This document shows positions 1 to 6,941 of a stretch of 21,999 nt of DNA, piece by piece. The stretch spans positions 1-21,999 of the forward strand of contig DGWH01000082.1 in assembly GCA_002395225.1 (NCBI GenBank), written 5' to 3'. The position numbers were made by a program, and so were the translations under genes. Position 1 is the stretch's first letter, and the number at the start of each line of letters is the position of its first letter. This stretch comes from Christensenella sp. UBA4263 (GTDB lineage Bacteria; Bacillota; Clostridia; Christensenellales; Aristaeellaceae). The notes beneath the pieces were generated by a model. That model saw nothing but the letters and a program-made list of their open reading frames with translations, was not told where the DNA came from and ran no database searches.

Positions 1-38
1 ATCATCCTCTGTCCCAAAGCCCGGAGGGAAACCAAACC

Positions 39-1715
39 TTATTTTCCTTCTTTCAGGGCACGGATGCTCCGGGCCAGCTCAAGATACTCCTGCTGGAGCT
101 GTTCCGGCCGGTCTCCTTTTGCCGGGCGGGCCATTCTGGCAGAAAGCACGGTCATGCGCATCTCCAGCCGGGAGATTTCCAGGGATCTGTCTGCGGCAGC
201 GCCTTTTGTCTGCGCAGGCCTTTTCATTTCCTCCCAGCCGCCCTCTGTCGTCACCAGTTTTCCTCCGTCGAAGCGGATGATCCGCGTGGCAATTTTCCGG
301 ACAAATTCTTCATCATGACTCACAAACAGGAGCGTTCCGCCGTAGGCTACCAGAAGCTTCTCCAGTTCCTCCATGGTAAACAGATCCAGATGGTTGGTCG
401 GTTCATCCAGCAGGAGGGTATTGCAGTCCATCAGCAGGAGACGGCCCAGGGCCGTTTTTGCCTTTTCTCCGCCGGACAGCAGCCTGAGCGGCTTGAACAC
501 CGCATATCCCTGCAGCCCAAGGCGTGCCATGACTGTTCTGGCAACATGCTCCGGATAAACGGAGGCCTCCATCACGTTTTCCAGAATCGATTTTTCCGGA
601 TTCATCGTCCGCTCGTGATGCTGATCAAACCAGCCGATCCGAACGGCCGGGTTCCATCTGACCTTTCCCCGGAGCTGAATTCCGGACCCGCTTTGATCCA
701 GGAGTCCGCGCAGCAGCGTGGTTTTTCCGCAGCCGTTCGGTCCGATCAGCGCGGTTCTGCTCCCCGTGGGCAGCACGAATCCCGTATCGCAAAGCAGTTC
801 AGAGGTTCCGGCCCGCAGCAGGCCGCAGGTGCATTCCAGCACCGTCTTTGCCTCTACCGGATGCGCAACGCCCAGCTTCATCCGGATCTCCGGCAATGCT
901 TTCGGCTTTTCCTTTGCCTCAAGATGCTCCATCCGATTCCGGATGGTTCGCCCGGCATGGCTCAGCTGAAGGACGGAATCCGTCCATTCCCGCTTATGCA
1001 GCCGGGCTTCACTGTTCCCCATTCTGCCCGGTGCCTTTTTTACCTGAGACGCCCTTTCCGCCATCCGCTGCGCGGATTCCTTCAGCCGTTTCTGTTCCGC
1101 CCTGTATTTCTCATATTCAAAGGTTTCCCGATCCATCCGGCGGTCCCGCTCGATCATGAAATCATCATAACCGCCCGGAAAGTCAAGAATCTCTCCATCC
1201 CGCAGATACCAGATCCGATTGCACAGCGTTCTCAGAAGCGCCCGATCGTGCGAAATCAGCAGGATCGCCCCCTGAAATTCTGTCAGGGCTTTCCGAAGCA
1301 GCATCAGTCCTTCCTGATCCAGATCCGTTGTCGGCTCATCCGCCATCAGCACCCCCGGATGGCTCGATAATGCCCCGGAGATCCGGTTCCGGGTCATTTC
1401 TCCGCCTGAAAGACTTCCGCTGTCCGCCTGTGCACGGAACCTGGCACGCACTCCCGGATCCTCTCCCGGATCCTCCCCCGGATTCCCGGTTCCTTCCTGA
1501 TGAATCACGGCCGTGGGAACAAAGCGCCTGACGGTTCCCGATTCAGGCGGCGTTTCTCCGGCCAGGATCCGGAGAAGGGTGGTTTTTCCGGCACCGTTTT
1601 CGCCGATCAGGCCGATCCGGTCTGACTCGCAGATTCGCAGCTGATCGATTTTCAGCAGGCACCGCTCCCCGTAAGACATGCGGATTTCCGCCGCATCCAG
1701 CATGATTTTTGACAT
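39..1715 (-). CDS. ABC-F family ATPase (ribosome-protection/antibiotic-resistance type)
   Basis: Soluble protein of 558 residues with two ABC ATPase domains and no membrane segments, the ABC-F layout; members of this class bind the ribosomal E site and often displace antibiotics. Visible motifs: Walker A GENGAGKT (38-45), signature LSGGE (102-106), DEP Walker B (about 126-128), a charged helical linker (about 190-280), second Walker A GPNGCGKT (325-332), signature LSGGE (413-417) and DEPTNHLD (437-444). The first nucleotide domain is short and carries a GEDPGEDPG micro-duplication. I start at ATG 1715 because AAAGGAG (1724-1730) lies 8 nt upstream; the longer frame to TTG 1748 runs through the attenuator hairpin and is unlikely. 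Regulation appears to be by an upstream ORF and terminator (separate entries). The drug specificity cannot be told from the sequence; a housekeeping ABC-F role is less likely because of the inducible-looking leader. Confidence 0.9.
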   Translation of the reverse strand: MSKIMLDAAEIRMSYGERCLLKIDQLRICESDRIGLIGENGAGKTTLLRILAGETPPESGTVRRFVPTAVIHQEGTGNPGEDPGEDPGVRARFRAQADSGSLSGGEMTRNRISGALSSHPGVLMADEPTTDLDQEGLMLLRKALTEFQGAILLISHDRALLRTLCNRIWYLRDGEILDFPGGYDDFMIERDRRMDRETFEYEKYRAEQKRLKESAQRMAERASQVKKAPGRMGNSEARLHKREWTDSVLQLSHAGRTIRNRMEHLEAKEKPKALPEIRMKLGVAHPVEAKTVLECTCGLLRAGTSELLCDTGFVLPTGSRTALIGPNGCGKTTLLRGLLDQSGSGIQLRGKVRWNPAVRIGWFDQHHERTMNPEKSILENVMEASVYPEHVARTVMARLGLQGYAVFKPLRLLSGGEKAKTALGRLLLMDCNTLLLDEPTNHLDLFTMEELEKLLVAYGGTLLFVSHDEEFVRKIATRIIRFDGGKLVTTEGGWEEMKRPAQTKGAAADRSLEISRLEMRMTVLSARMARPAKGDRPEQLQQEYLELARSIRALKEGK

Positions 1716-1716
1716 C

Positions 1717-1755
1717 AAAAAAACTCCTTTCATGCCGCGGAGGCACAAAGGAGTT
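1717..1755 (-). terminator. Attenuator terminator overlapping the ABC-F ribosome binding site
   Basis: On the minus strand AACTCCTTT pairs with AAAGGAGTT (arms 1747-1755 and 1722-1730). An inner TGCC/GGCA stem sits in the loop, and seven T follow (1717-1723). The 3' arm contains the AAAGGAG Shine-Dalgarno of the ABC-F gene, so the hairpin could stop transcription and hide the ribosome binding site in one fold. This is a direct reading of the sequence; induction by an antibiotic is inference from other ABC-F genes. Confidence 0.8.
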
Positions 1756-1842
1756 GCCCTGTCGCGAAGCGACAGCTAAGTCATATCCAGGCCTCATACA
1801 ATGTTGATCCGGCAAATGATAACTGTGAGGCCTGCAAAGGAG
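1756..1842 (-). promoter_or_regulatory. Structured leader element, copy 1 (upstream of ABC-F)
   Basis: Two potential RNA hairpins precede the attenuator. AGGCCTC and GAGGCCT (1827-1833 and 1789-1795) bracket the last codons of the upstream ORF, and CTGTCGC/GCGACAG closes a 3-nt loop (1759-1775). Nearly the same sequence recurs at 11169-11256 on the plus strand, and its core recurs at 10888-10936 on the minus strand. Ribosome position on the upstream ORF would be expected to choose between the GGCCTC hairpin and alternative pairings; that mechanism is inferred. Confidence 0.65.
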
Positions 1843-1889
1843 CACAGCAAAAACGTTTGGCTGACGCACCTGCAACCTCCAAACGGCAT
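1794..1889 (-). CDS. Upstream ORF (31-residue candidate leader peptide) of the ABC-F gene
   Basis: ATG at 1889 with GGGAGGAAG upstream (1898-1906), 31 codons, ending in ICRINIV and TGA. The stop codon overlaps the GAGGCCT stem arm, so a ribosome at the end of this ORF would open that hairpin. The related element at 11150-11218 also encodes a short ORF in the same frame at its 3' end, finishing ICRSSIA. Peptide-dependent stalling in response to a ribosome-targeting drug is the likely role, by analogy with erm and other ABC-F leaders. I do not recognise this peptide from a described family. Confidence 0.6.
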   Translation of the reverse strand: MPFGGCRCVSQTFLLCSFAGLTVIICRINIV

Positions 1890-1991
1890 CACAAAAACTT
1901 CCTCCCGGGATAAACCAGAGAGGTTCTGCGGCCGAATGTCAGTTGCGAATTTTCATCAGTGTGTAAAACCGTCCTTTCCTGAACTGCTTCT

Positions 1992-2021
1992 ATTTTACAG
2001 AGGTTCAGTCCGAAGTGTCAA
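1992..2021 (-). promoter_or_regulatory. Promoter of the ABC-F leader transcript
   Basis: Minus-strand -35 TTGACA (2016-2021), 18-nt spacer and -10 TAAAAT (1992-1997). This predicts a leader of roughly 270 nt before the ABC-F start codon, room for the upstream ORF and both hairpins. The -35 lies within the tail of the zinc-ribbon fragment. Confidence 0.65.
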
Positions 2022-2198
2022 GATTCTTTTTCCGCTTGGGCAGTAGTTCGAGATGTGCTGCCAGGACGGATCATAGGAGATGGGCTTGCCACAGGACTTG
2101 CAGGGCTTTACGCTCGACTTCTCGGTGACATCCTGGGCTGAGATTGGATGCTCCTGTGTATCCGTCACAGGGGTCGGTTTAGAGAACAGTCTCTTCAA
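1995..2198 (-). pseudogene. Zinc-ribbon protein fragment
   Basis: A short minus-strand frame holds CKSCGKPI, then YDPSWQHI and NYC, i.e. CxxC plus a later Cys, which looks like a decayed zinc ribbon; the second CxxC seems damaged (CPSG). The only start is TTG directly after an in-frame stop, with no good ribosome binding site, and the last dozen residues overlap the ABC-F promoter. I read it as a remnant, possibly from the same mobile element as the adjacent recombinase piece. No function is claimed. Confidence 0.35.
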
Positions 2199-2876
2199 CT
2201 ACTCGAACAAATATGTATCCCCCATAAACAAAGTAAGGCCCTCCGCACCGCAGAGGACATTGCCAGAGGGCTGGAGGGTGTGTTGAACAGCCGGGGCAAC
2301 CCGATCACAGGTTCCCAGGTGCGGAGCATCCTGAAAAACGAAATCTACAAAGGGTATGTCCACATCTGTAAGTCCATTTCCCGCAACGTGATCACCGGGG
2401 ATCCGGACAAGGAGCAGTACAGCAAGTATGTGAAGAACCATCACGAGGCAATCGTGAGCGAAGAAGTGTGGGATCTTGTGGAAAAGCGGCTCAGGGAGAA
2501 CTCGGAGAAGTACAGCAGGAAAGCGGCCCAGGGAAGGAAAGAGGACGTCCTCGCCATGATCGAGGAGGGCATGAGCCAGGCGGAGATTGTTGAGTACCTT
2601 GGCATCAGCATTTCTCAGGTCAAGTACACTGCCAGCAAGCTGAGGAAAGAAGGGCGGCTGGAGGGAAAAACAGCTGAGGAGAAAAGTCCTGGACGCCAGA
2701 GGAGCCGCGAGGTGGAAGAACGGATGGAGAAGGTGTACGCTGCCGTGAAGGATGGCCACGGGAACGATGTTGCCGATTACCTCGGCATGAAGTACACAGA
2801 AGCCCACTACGCTTTGAAGAAGCTGGAGCAGGGCGGACGGATCAGACTGGAGAAAAAGGGCTGGGTCGCAGCGTAA
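2148..2876 (+). pseudogene. C-terminal remnant of a large serine recombinase with two helix-turn-helix-like repeats
   Basis: From about 2240 the frame matches the recombinase domain of large serine recombinases: a DIARGLEG...NSRGNPITGSQVRSIL...YKG stretch, then the HHEAIVSEEVWDLVEKRL segment that normally follows. The N-terminal resolvase domain with its catalytic serine is missing, so the piece cannot recombine DNA. Instead of the usual zinc ribbon and coiled coil, the C-terminus has two similar helix-turn-helix-like units (MSQAEIVEYLGISISQVKY and a later DVADYLGMKYTEAHYALKK). The first 30 codons look unrelated and the ATG at 2148 is probably not a real start. A terminator follows directly. 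Confidence 0.7.
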
Positions 2877-2893
2877 GATTGTTTGGGGTGCTT

Positions 2894-2913
2894 ACGGGCT
2901 CCCCGTTTTTTTT
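2894..2913 (+). terminator. Rho-independent terminator after the recombinase remnant
   Basis: ACGGG-CTC-CCCGT short stem followed by eight T, starting 18 nt after the stop codon. Confidence 0.6.
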
Positions 2914-3037
2914 GCCGAATTTTCTACTTCCAATGTACAGAAAATGACGGTACTGTGGGAGTCAGAAAGGGGGCGGCTGTTCATGGAAAATTCATGGGAA
3001 ATTCTGGATAATTCAAAGCCTGAAAATGCGGAAAGCC

Positions 3038-3066
3038 TTGACTTTTCAAGGTCCAGGGCTTACAAT
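3038..3066 (+). promoter_or_regulatory. Promoter of the first Rpn-type nuclease gene
   Basis: TTGACT (3038-3043), 17-nt spacer, TACAAT (3061-3066). Position and spacing are canonical; the gene starts about 60 nt downstream. The second Rpn-like gene has the same arrangement, also with TACAAT. Confidence 0.75.
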
Positions 3067-3095
3067 AATATTTAAAATAGGTGAGGTATACGAAT

Positions 3096-3128
3096 ATGTC
3101 TTTGATGGCTCTCGAAAGAAAGCAGTGA
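3096..3128 (+). CDS. Ten-codon upstream ORF before the Rpn-type gene
   Basis: AGGTGAGG (3079-3086) followed 9 nt later by ATG, encoding MSLMALERKQ and TGA, four bases before the ATG of the nuclease gene. The nuclease ATG itself has only a purine-rich, weak ribosome binding site, so its translation may depend on ribosomes finishing this ORF. Whether the peptide matters is unknown; it may be purely a coupling device. Confidence 0.4.
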   Translation: MSLMALERKQ

Positions 3129-3132
3129 AAAA

Positions 3133-4134
3133 ATGGCTCGCAAGGGAACAAATCCCAAAATACCTGGTCAAGGGCAACCGGTTGATGCCGCCACTGATTT
3201 ACTTTGGCGCGACAATAACAACTTTGCTGAGGTGTTCAGTAAAGCGGTTTTTAACGGAACACCGATTGACCCTTCCAAGTTGAGAGATTTGAATGCCGTC
3301 GAAAGCACTATGCTTCGGATGACGGATGGCTCGACTACTACATTAAAGCAGACGAGAGACGTGATTAAGTCCTTGGATACGGGGGCGTGGCTTGTAATTC
3401 TCGGCATCGAGAACCAGACACACATTGATTTCTTAATGCCCTTCCGTGTTTATGAACTAAATTTCATCAACCTTGCTCGTCAGGTAGAGGATATCCGTAA
3501 GAAGCATCTTGCGGAAAGAAAAGAGGCAAAGGAACAAGGAAGGCAGGAAAATGATAGGAAGACGGTATCTTCGGATGAGTACCTTGGACTATTCTTTTCC
3601 GATGACAAACTAAATCCTGTCATCACGCTTGTAATCTATTACGGAGAGGAAGAATGGAAGAAACCATTAAAACTATCCGATTTGTTCGTTGAAACACCAT
3701 TTAATTCCTTTGCTGATGATATGCCGATGTATCTGTTAGACGTGCGGCATATGAGCAAGGAAAATCTGGATAGCTATTCTCCAGATTTGAATGCTTTCTT
3801 TGGCTTCCTTGTGTATGACCACACGGATGAGTTTGATAACTTCATCGCTGAACACAAACAAACCTTTAGCGATTTGCCTGACCAGACCATCGACGCTTTA
3901 ATTGAGATTACTCATTCGCCGGAACTGGAAAAGTACAAAAAGGATTATCGGACTGTGAAAGGAGGAGTTAACGTGTGCTACGGAATTCAGGAGTCCAACA
4001 AGAGAACATTTGTGGAAGCTGCTCAAAGATTCGGACAGACAATCACAGCAACGATAACTGCTTTTGTTGAGCAGTTTCATGTGAGCAGACAGGATGCCGA
4101 ACTTACTGTGAATAAGTATTGGAAGAAAGCATAA
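3133..4134 (+). CDS. Rpn family PD-(D/E)XK nuclease (YhgA-like), first locus
   Basis: 333 residues, intact. The N-terminal part has the family pattern: DNNNFAEVF near 28-35, ESTM at 57-60, RDVIK (75-79) and GIENQTHIDFLMPFRVYE (91-108). D76 and E93-x-Q95 are the likely PD-(D/E)XK active-site residues. A charged, glutamine-rich segment (about 120-140) and an alpha/beta region (150-270) lead to a small C-terminal helical part. Rpn proteins are DNA endonucleases first annotated as transposases; some act in phage defence as toxins restrained by their own C-terminal fragment. ATG 3133 is the only start, since an in-frame stop lies at 3103. The gene is a single transcription unit with its own promoter and terminator, next to other accessory remnants, suggesting horizontal acquisition. 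Confidence 0.85.
   Translation: MARKGTNPKIPGQGQPVDAATDLLWRDNNNFAEVFSKAVFNGTPIDPSKLRDLNAVESTMLRMTDGSTTTLKQTRDVIKSLDTGAWLVILGIENQTHIDFLMPFRVYELNFINLARQVEDIRKKHLAERKEAKEQGRQENDRKTVSSDEYLGLFFSDDKLNPVITLVIYYGEEEWKKPLKLSDLFVETPFNSFADDMPMYLLDVRHMSKENLDSYSPDLNAFFGFLVYDHTDEFDNFIAEHKQTFSDLPDQTIDALIEITHSPELEKYKKDYRTVKGGVNVCYGIQESNKRTFVEAAQRFGQTITATITAFVEQFHVSRQDAELTVNKYWKKA
3973..4134 (+). CDS. Candidate internal-start product: C-terminal 53 residues of the Rpn protein
   Basis: Inside the nuclease gene a full AAAGGAGG (3958-3965) stands 7 nt before an in-frame GTG (3973). This would give a 53-residue protein made of the last helices (RTFVEAAQRF... to the end). In E. coli Rpn genes the equivalent short product is made from an internal start and inhibits the nuclease. 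The lysine-glycine-glycine codons could produce this motif by chance, so it is a candidate only; the independent internal start in the second Rpn-like gene strengthens it. Confidence 0.4.
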   Translation: MCYGIQESNKRTFVEAAQRFGQTITATITAFVEQFHVSRQDAELTVNKYWKKA

Positions 4135-4170
4135 TCTACTTAGCATAAATAGCCGAAAGAAAACATACCG

Positions 4171-4207
4171 AAAAGGCGTTCATTACTCCGTGTAATGAAC
4201 GCCTTTT
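4171..4207. terminator. Bidirectional rho-independent terminator
   Basis: Perfect 16-bp stem AAAAGGCGTTCATTAC (4171-4186) with its complement (4192-4207) around loop TCCGT, with A and T tracts at either end. It can end both the Rpn gene and the convergent HAD gene. A second hairpin TGCCTGA/TCAGGCA lies at 4236-4253 without a T-tract. Confidence 0.85.
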
Positions 4208-4275
4208 ATGATTCATTCGGACCAGTTTTGAGCTTTGCCTGACCGATCAGGCATGGCCGGCCAGGCAGAAACGAA

Positions 4276-5736
4276 TTATTTTCCTGAATAGAACTCCGTT
4301 TTCGTGGGATTAGCCTGAATCAGCACCGAGCTCTGATCAAACGTCTTAATCAGCTCATCCGCCGCTGCATGGACCGCGTCCAGAGTCGTATCGCTGATGT
4401 AAATCACCAGCGTATATTCCTGGTATTCGGTGCCGTTGTCCACCCATCCGCCATGCGCTTCCTGCAGGGTATAACCGCCGAAGTGCCGGATAAGAATCTC
4501 TTTGGCCTTTTCCATTGCTTCGTCCTGCGTGAACACGGGCTTGTTGGTTGCCTGGGCATTCGTGCCCAGATACATCACATACTGGACTTCCCCGTCTGCC
4601 TCAGCTGCTGCCTCAGTTTCTGCCTCAGCTGCTGCCTCGGGTGCCGTCTCTGCCGGCACGCGCGACTCTGCCAGATCCTCAAGCCAGTGGAATTCACCCG
4701 TCTTCCTGACGTCCTCGCCGTAAATGGTCTTCCAGTCATTGGCCATGGAAATGACGTTATACCCGCTGCTTTCCCACTTCTTCCGCAGGTCCGCGGCTTT
4801 TGCGGCATTTCCGTAATCCCGCACCTCATCATCCGCCACCAGCATGAACGCCGCGCTCTTGTACTTGTTGTTGCAGATGGTGTAATTGTGCATGGCCGCA
4901 TCGCCGCCGGAGTTGCCGAAAGAGAGAACCGGCTGTTTCCCGATGTGCTGCGCAATCTGGAGAACCTTGTTGGTTTTGAGGTTCTTGATCAGCAGCCGGT
5001 CGGTACGTTCCAGGGTGTCGCTGGCGCCAAAGTCATACTTGAGCCCGTCCGCATCGCCCTGATTCGTTGCCTTGAGCTGAACATCCATGCCGATAATGTT
5101 CTCATAGGGAATATCCAGCATCCCCTCCGCATAGACACGGCAGATGAACCGGTCTGTTCCGGAGCAGATATAGCAGCTGAACCCGTTGTCCTGGAGATAG
5201 TCAATTACCTCGACCATCGGGAGATAAAACGCGCCGGCGTAGCTCATCCCCTCGAAGCCGTCTGCATCACGGGCAATCTGCCGGGTCACAAAATCCGTGA
5301 ATTCCGCCAGGGTCATGCCTGCGTAGGCTTTGGCCGCATGCGTGGCATGCAGCATGTCCATGCCCTCCGGGAAGGAGCGGTCAAGTGCATGGTCGCGCAG
5401 CATGCGCCCGAACTCCAGCATCTCCGCATCCGGCTGGTAGGTCTCATCCGTCAGGATGCGGCGGGCCAGCAGATAGTATTCAAGATACGTGGGATTCAGT
5501 TCCGCACACAGTGTCCCGTCCATGTCAAACGTGGCAACCCGGTCCGCCTCCGGAATAAAGTCCGCTGATTTGGGATCCGTCACGGATTCAACATAACTGA
5601 CCAGCGTTTTGAGTGATTCGGCGTTTTCGTTCCATTCACTGAACGGATTTTCTGTTTTCTCAGCCAGGACAATGGTGCTCAGGAAACAGAGAAGCGCCAG
5701 CGAGAGAACGAAAAGGCACAGAAGCTTATTCTTCAT
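4276..5736 (-). CDS. Secreted HAD-superfamily phosphatase with C-terminal DUF3574-like domain
   Basis: 486 residues. The N-terminus is a signal peptide (Lys-rich start, hydrophobic core 5-22, cleavage likely after ALA at 23-25). The HAD core follows: motif I DMDGT (71-75), motif II SGT (192-194), a lysine-rich region near 251-257 as motif III, and motif IV GNSGGD (274-279); the two aspartates of motif I are the nucleophile and acid/base in this family. An Ala/Glu-rich linker (361-382) joins a roughly 100-residue domain (YVMYLGTN...FYSGK) resembling DUF3574-like extracytoplasmic domains of unknown role. The product should be an exported phosphatase acting outside the membrane; the substrate is unknown. 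GGAGG 8 nt before the ATG fixes the start. Confidence 0.85.
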   Translation of the reverse strand: MKNKLLCLFVLSLALLCFLSTIVLAEKTENPFSEWNENAESLKTLVSYVESVTDPKSADFIPEADRVATFDMDGTLCAELNPTYLEYYLLARRILTDETYQPDAEMLEFGRMLRDHALDRSFPEGMDMLHATHAAKAYAGMTLAEFTDFVTRQIARDADGFEGMSYAGAFYLPMVEVIDYLQDNGFSCYICSGTDRFICRVYAEGMLDIPYENIIGMDVQLKATNQGDADGLKYDFGASDTLERTDRLLIKNLKTNKVLQIAQHIGKQPVLSFGNSGGDAAMHNYTICNNKYKSAAFMLVADDEVRDYGNAAKAADLRKKWESSGYNVISMANDWKTIYGEDVRKTGEFHWLEDLAESRVPAETAPEAAAEAETEAAAEADGEVQYVMYLGTNAQATNKPVFTQDEAMEKAKEILIRHFGGYTLQEAHGGWVDNGTEYQEYTLVIYISDTTLDAVHAAADELIKTFDQSSVLIQANPTKTEFYSGK

Positions 5737-5768
5737 TCAGATAACCTCCAAAATTTGTTGCGGGAGGC

Positions 5769-5797
5769 AGTATACACCAAACCGCGCGGTTTTTAAA
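5769..5797 (-). promoter_or_regulatory. Possible promoter of the HAD gene with palindromic operator
   Basis: Minus-strand -10 TATACT (5769-5774) and a weak -35 TTTAAA (5792-5797) with 17-nt spacing. The spacer contains a perfect 14-bp palindrome AAACCGCGCGGTTT (5779-5792), well placed for a repressor or spacer-binding activator. The -35 match is poor, so the promoter call is tentative. Confidence 0.35.
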
Positions 5798-5885
5798 GTC
5801 TTGTTTTTTTGTCCTTTTCACGCCGGAACAGCATCGTTCAGACGGCAGAACTTTACCGAAAATGCACCGCCTCATGATGCCGATT

Positions 5886-6536
5886 TCACTCCTTCTTTAC
5901 CTTCCAGTCAGCCAGCCGGCGGGTCTTAGAGTCAAAGCTGACACCAATTTTATAGAGTATTCTTTTATCTGCTGCGTAAGTCAATGCATCGTGCATCTCC
6001 TCAATCTGTCTGAGTGCCGCCTCCGCGCTGTCATCCCGCTTAAACTCAAAAAGATACAAAAACCTTTTTGTTTCGATGAGGCAATCTATTCTGCCCGTGT
6101 TTGGCTGGGTTTCGCACTGCGCATACTGTCCCAGCAAAGTAAAGGTGATGGTTAAGACTGACTGAAAATCATGTTCAAACGGAGCCTCATTTGTCGGACA
6201 GGGAACTCCGCCAAACAATGCTTCGAACACACTGCGAATACTGTCCAGTTCTTCTGATTCAACGTATTTCGATAACGTCAGAATATCTTTTCCTGAACCT
6301 GCACCGACATTTCCGACATACATCGGCAGCAGACTTTCGAGAAATCCATATTTTACCTCTTCGTTTGGAAAACTCAGGATGTATGCGCCCTTTTCAGCAT
6401 CGACATCCGCAATCGTCAGATATCCTGTCTGATAGAGCAGCGGAACCGGATCCGGATTGTCATCCCGGTAATCCTTCAGCATACGTTTTGTTGCAAACAG
6501 TGTTCCGTTTGTGAACTTTCTTGTATCGAAGTTCAT
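5886..6536 (-). pseudogene. C-terminal fragment of AAA-ATPase-like/PD-(D/E)XK nuclease protein (DUF1703 type)
   Basis: From about 6536 the frame matches the C-terminal half of AAA-ATPase-like proteins with a PD-(D/E)XK nuclease tail: LLYQTGYLTI, FPNEEVKYGFLESLLPMY, then GRIDCLIETKRFLYLFEFK with the nuclease D...E-x-K core. The ATPase domain with its Walker motifs, normally about 300 residues upstream, is absent, and the next sequence upstream belongs to an unrelated gene on the opposite strand. The first 24 codons of the open frame (to 6608) are not homologous. The nuclease tail looks intact but has no recognisable start site, so I treat it as a remnant. Confidence 0.7.
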
Positions 6537-6546
6537 TTCTTTCAGC

Positions 6547-6914
6547 CGTTTTACCCGAACCGGAGTGGAGTGCCGTGAACAGAGAGCCATTTGCCAGCAT
6601 GTCCTCAACGAAAACCGTTGTGGAAACCGACGGACAGAATCCGCAGCATAACGGGATCATCAACGCCTGGGGCGGCGCGATCCTGCGGAGGGGAGCCGCT
6701 GGTGGCAGACGGCCGTGAGGGCATCCGCGGCCTGATGCTCAGCAATGCCATGCCTCTCTCGGCATTCCTGGACCGTGCCGTGGAACTGCCAGTTGATGAG
6801 GACCTCTATTATGAGGCGCTCAAAAAGCGTATGGCCCTTTCCCGTTACCGGGGAAGTGACAGCGCCCCGGGAATCGTGGCGGATCTCAGCAACACCTTTG
6901 CCGGAACCCACTGA
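6547..6914 (+). pseudogene. Frameshifted C-terminal fragment of a Gfo/Idh/MocA-family oxidoreductase
   Basis: Two plus-strand frames join into one protein tail. The first gives PEPEWSAVNREPFAS...VETDGQNPQHNGIINAWGG (to about 6674). After a short out-of-frame insert the second gives EPLVADGREGIRGLMLSNAM, then LDRAVELPVDEDLYYEALKKR, ending at TGA 6914. This is the substrate-domain end typical of NAD(P)-dependent Gfo/Idh/MocA sugar dehydrogenases. The Rossmann domain is missing, so the gene is dead. The left junction abuts the nuclease fragment within about 10 bp. Confidence 0.65.
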
Positions 6915-6916
6915 AT

Positions 6917-6940
6917 AAAGCCCGCAGCCGCGGGCTTTTT
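6917..6940. terminator. Rho-independent terminator between convergent remnants
   Basis: AAAGCCCGC (6917-6925), loop AGCC, GCGGGCTTT (6930-6938) plus further T. It lies 2 nt after the oxidoreductase stop and directly before the GlgX fragment stop, usable from both sides. Confidence 0.8.
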
Positions 6941-6941
6941 G

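Noticed and set aside
315..1370. 351-residue plus-strand frame
   Set aside because: Antisense of the ABC-F gene, which has complete ABC motifs on the other strand.
1716..1748. ABC-F start at TTG 1748
   Set aside because: It would translate through the attenuator loop; ATG 1715 has the proper ribosome binding site.
4236..4253. TGCCTGA/TCAGGCA hairpin as terminator of the HAD gene
   Set aside because: No T-tract on either strand; the stronger hairpin at 4171-4207 fits better.
4369..5568. 399-residue plus-strand frame
   Set aside because: Antisense shadow of the HAD phosphatase gene.
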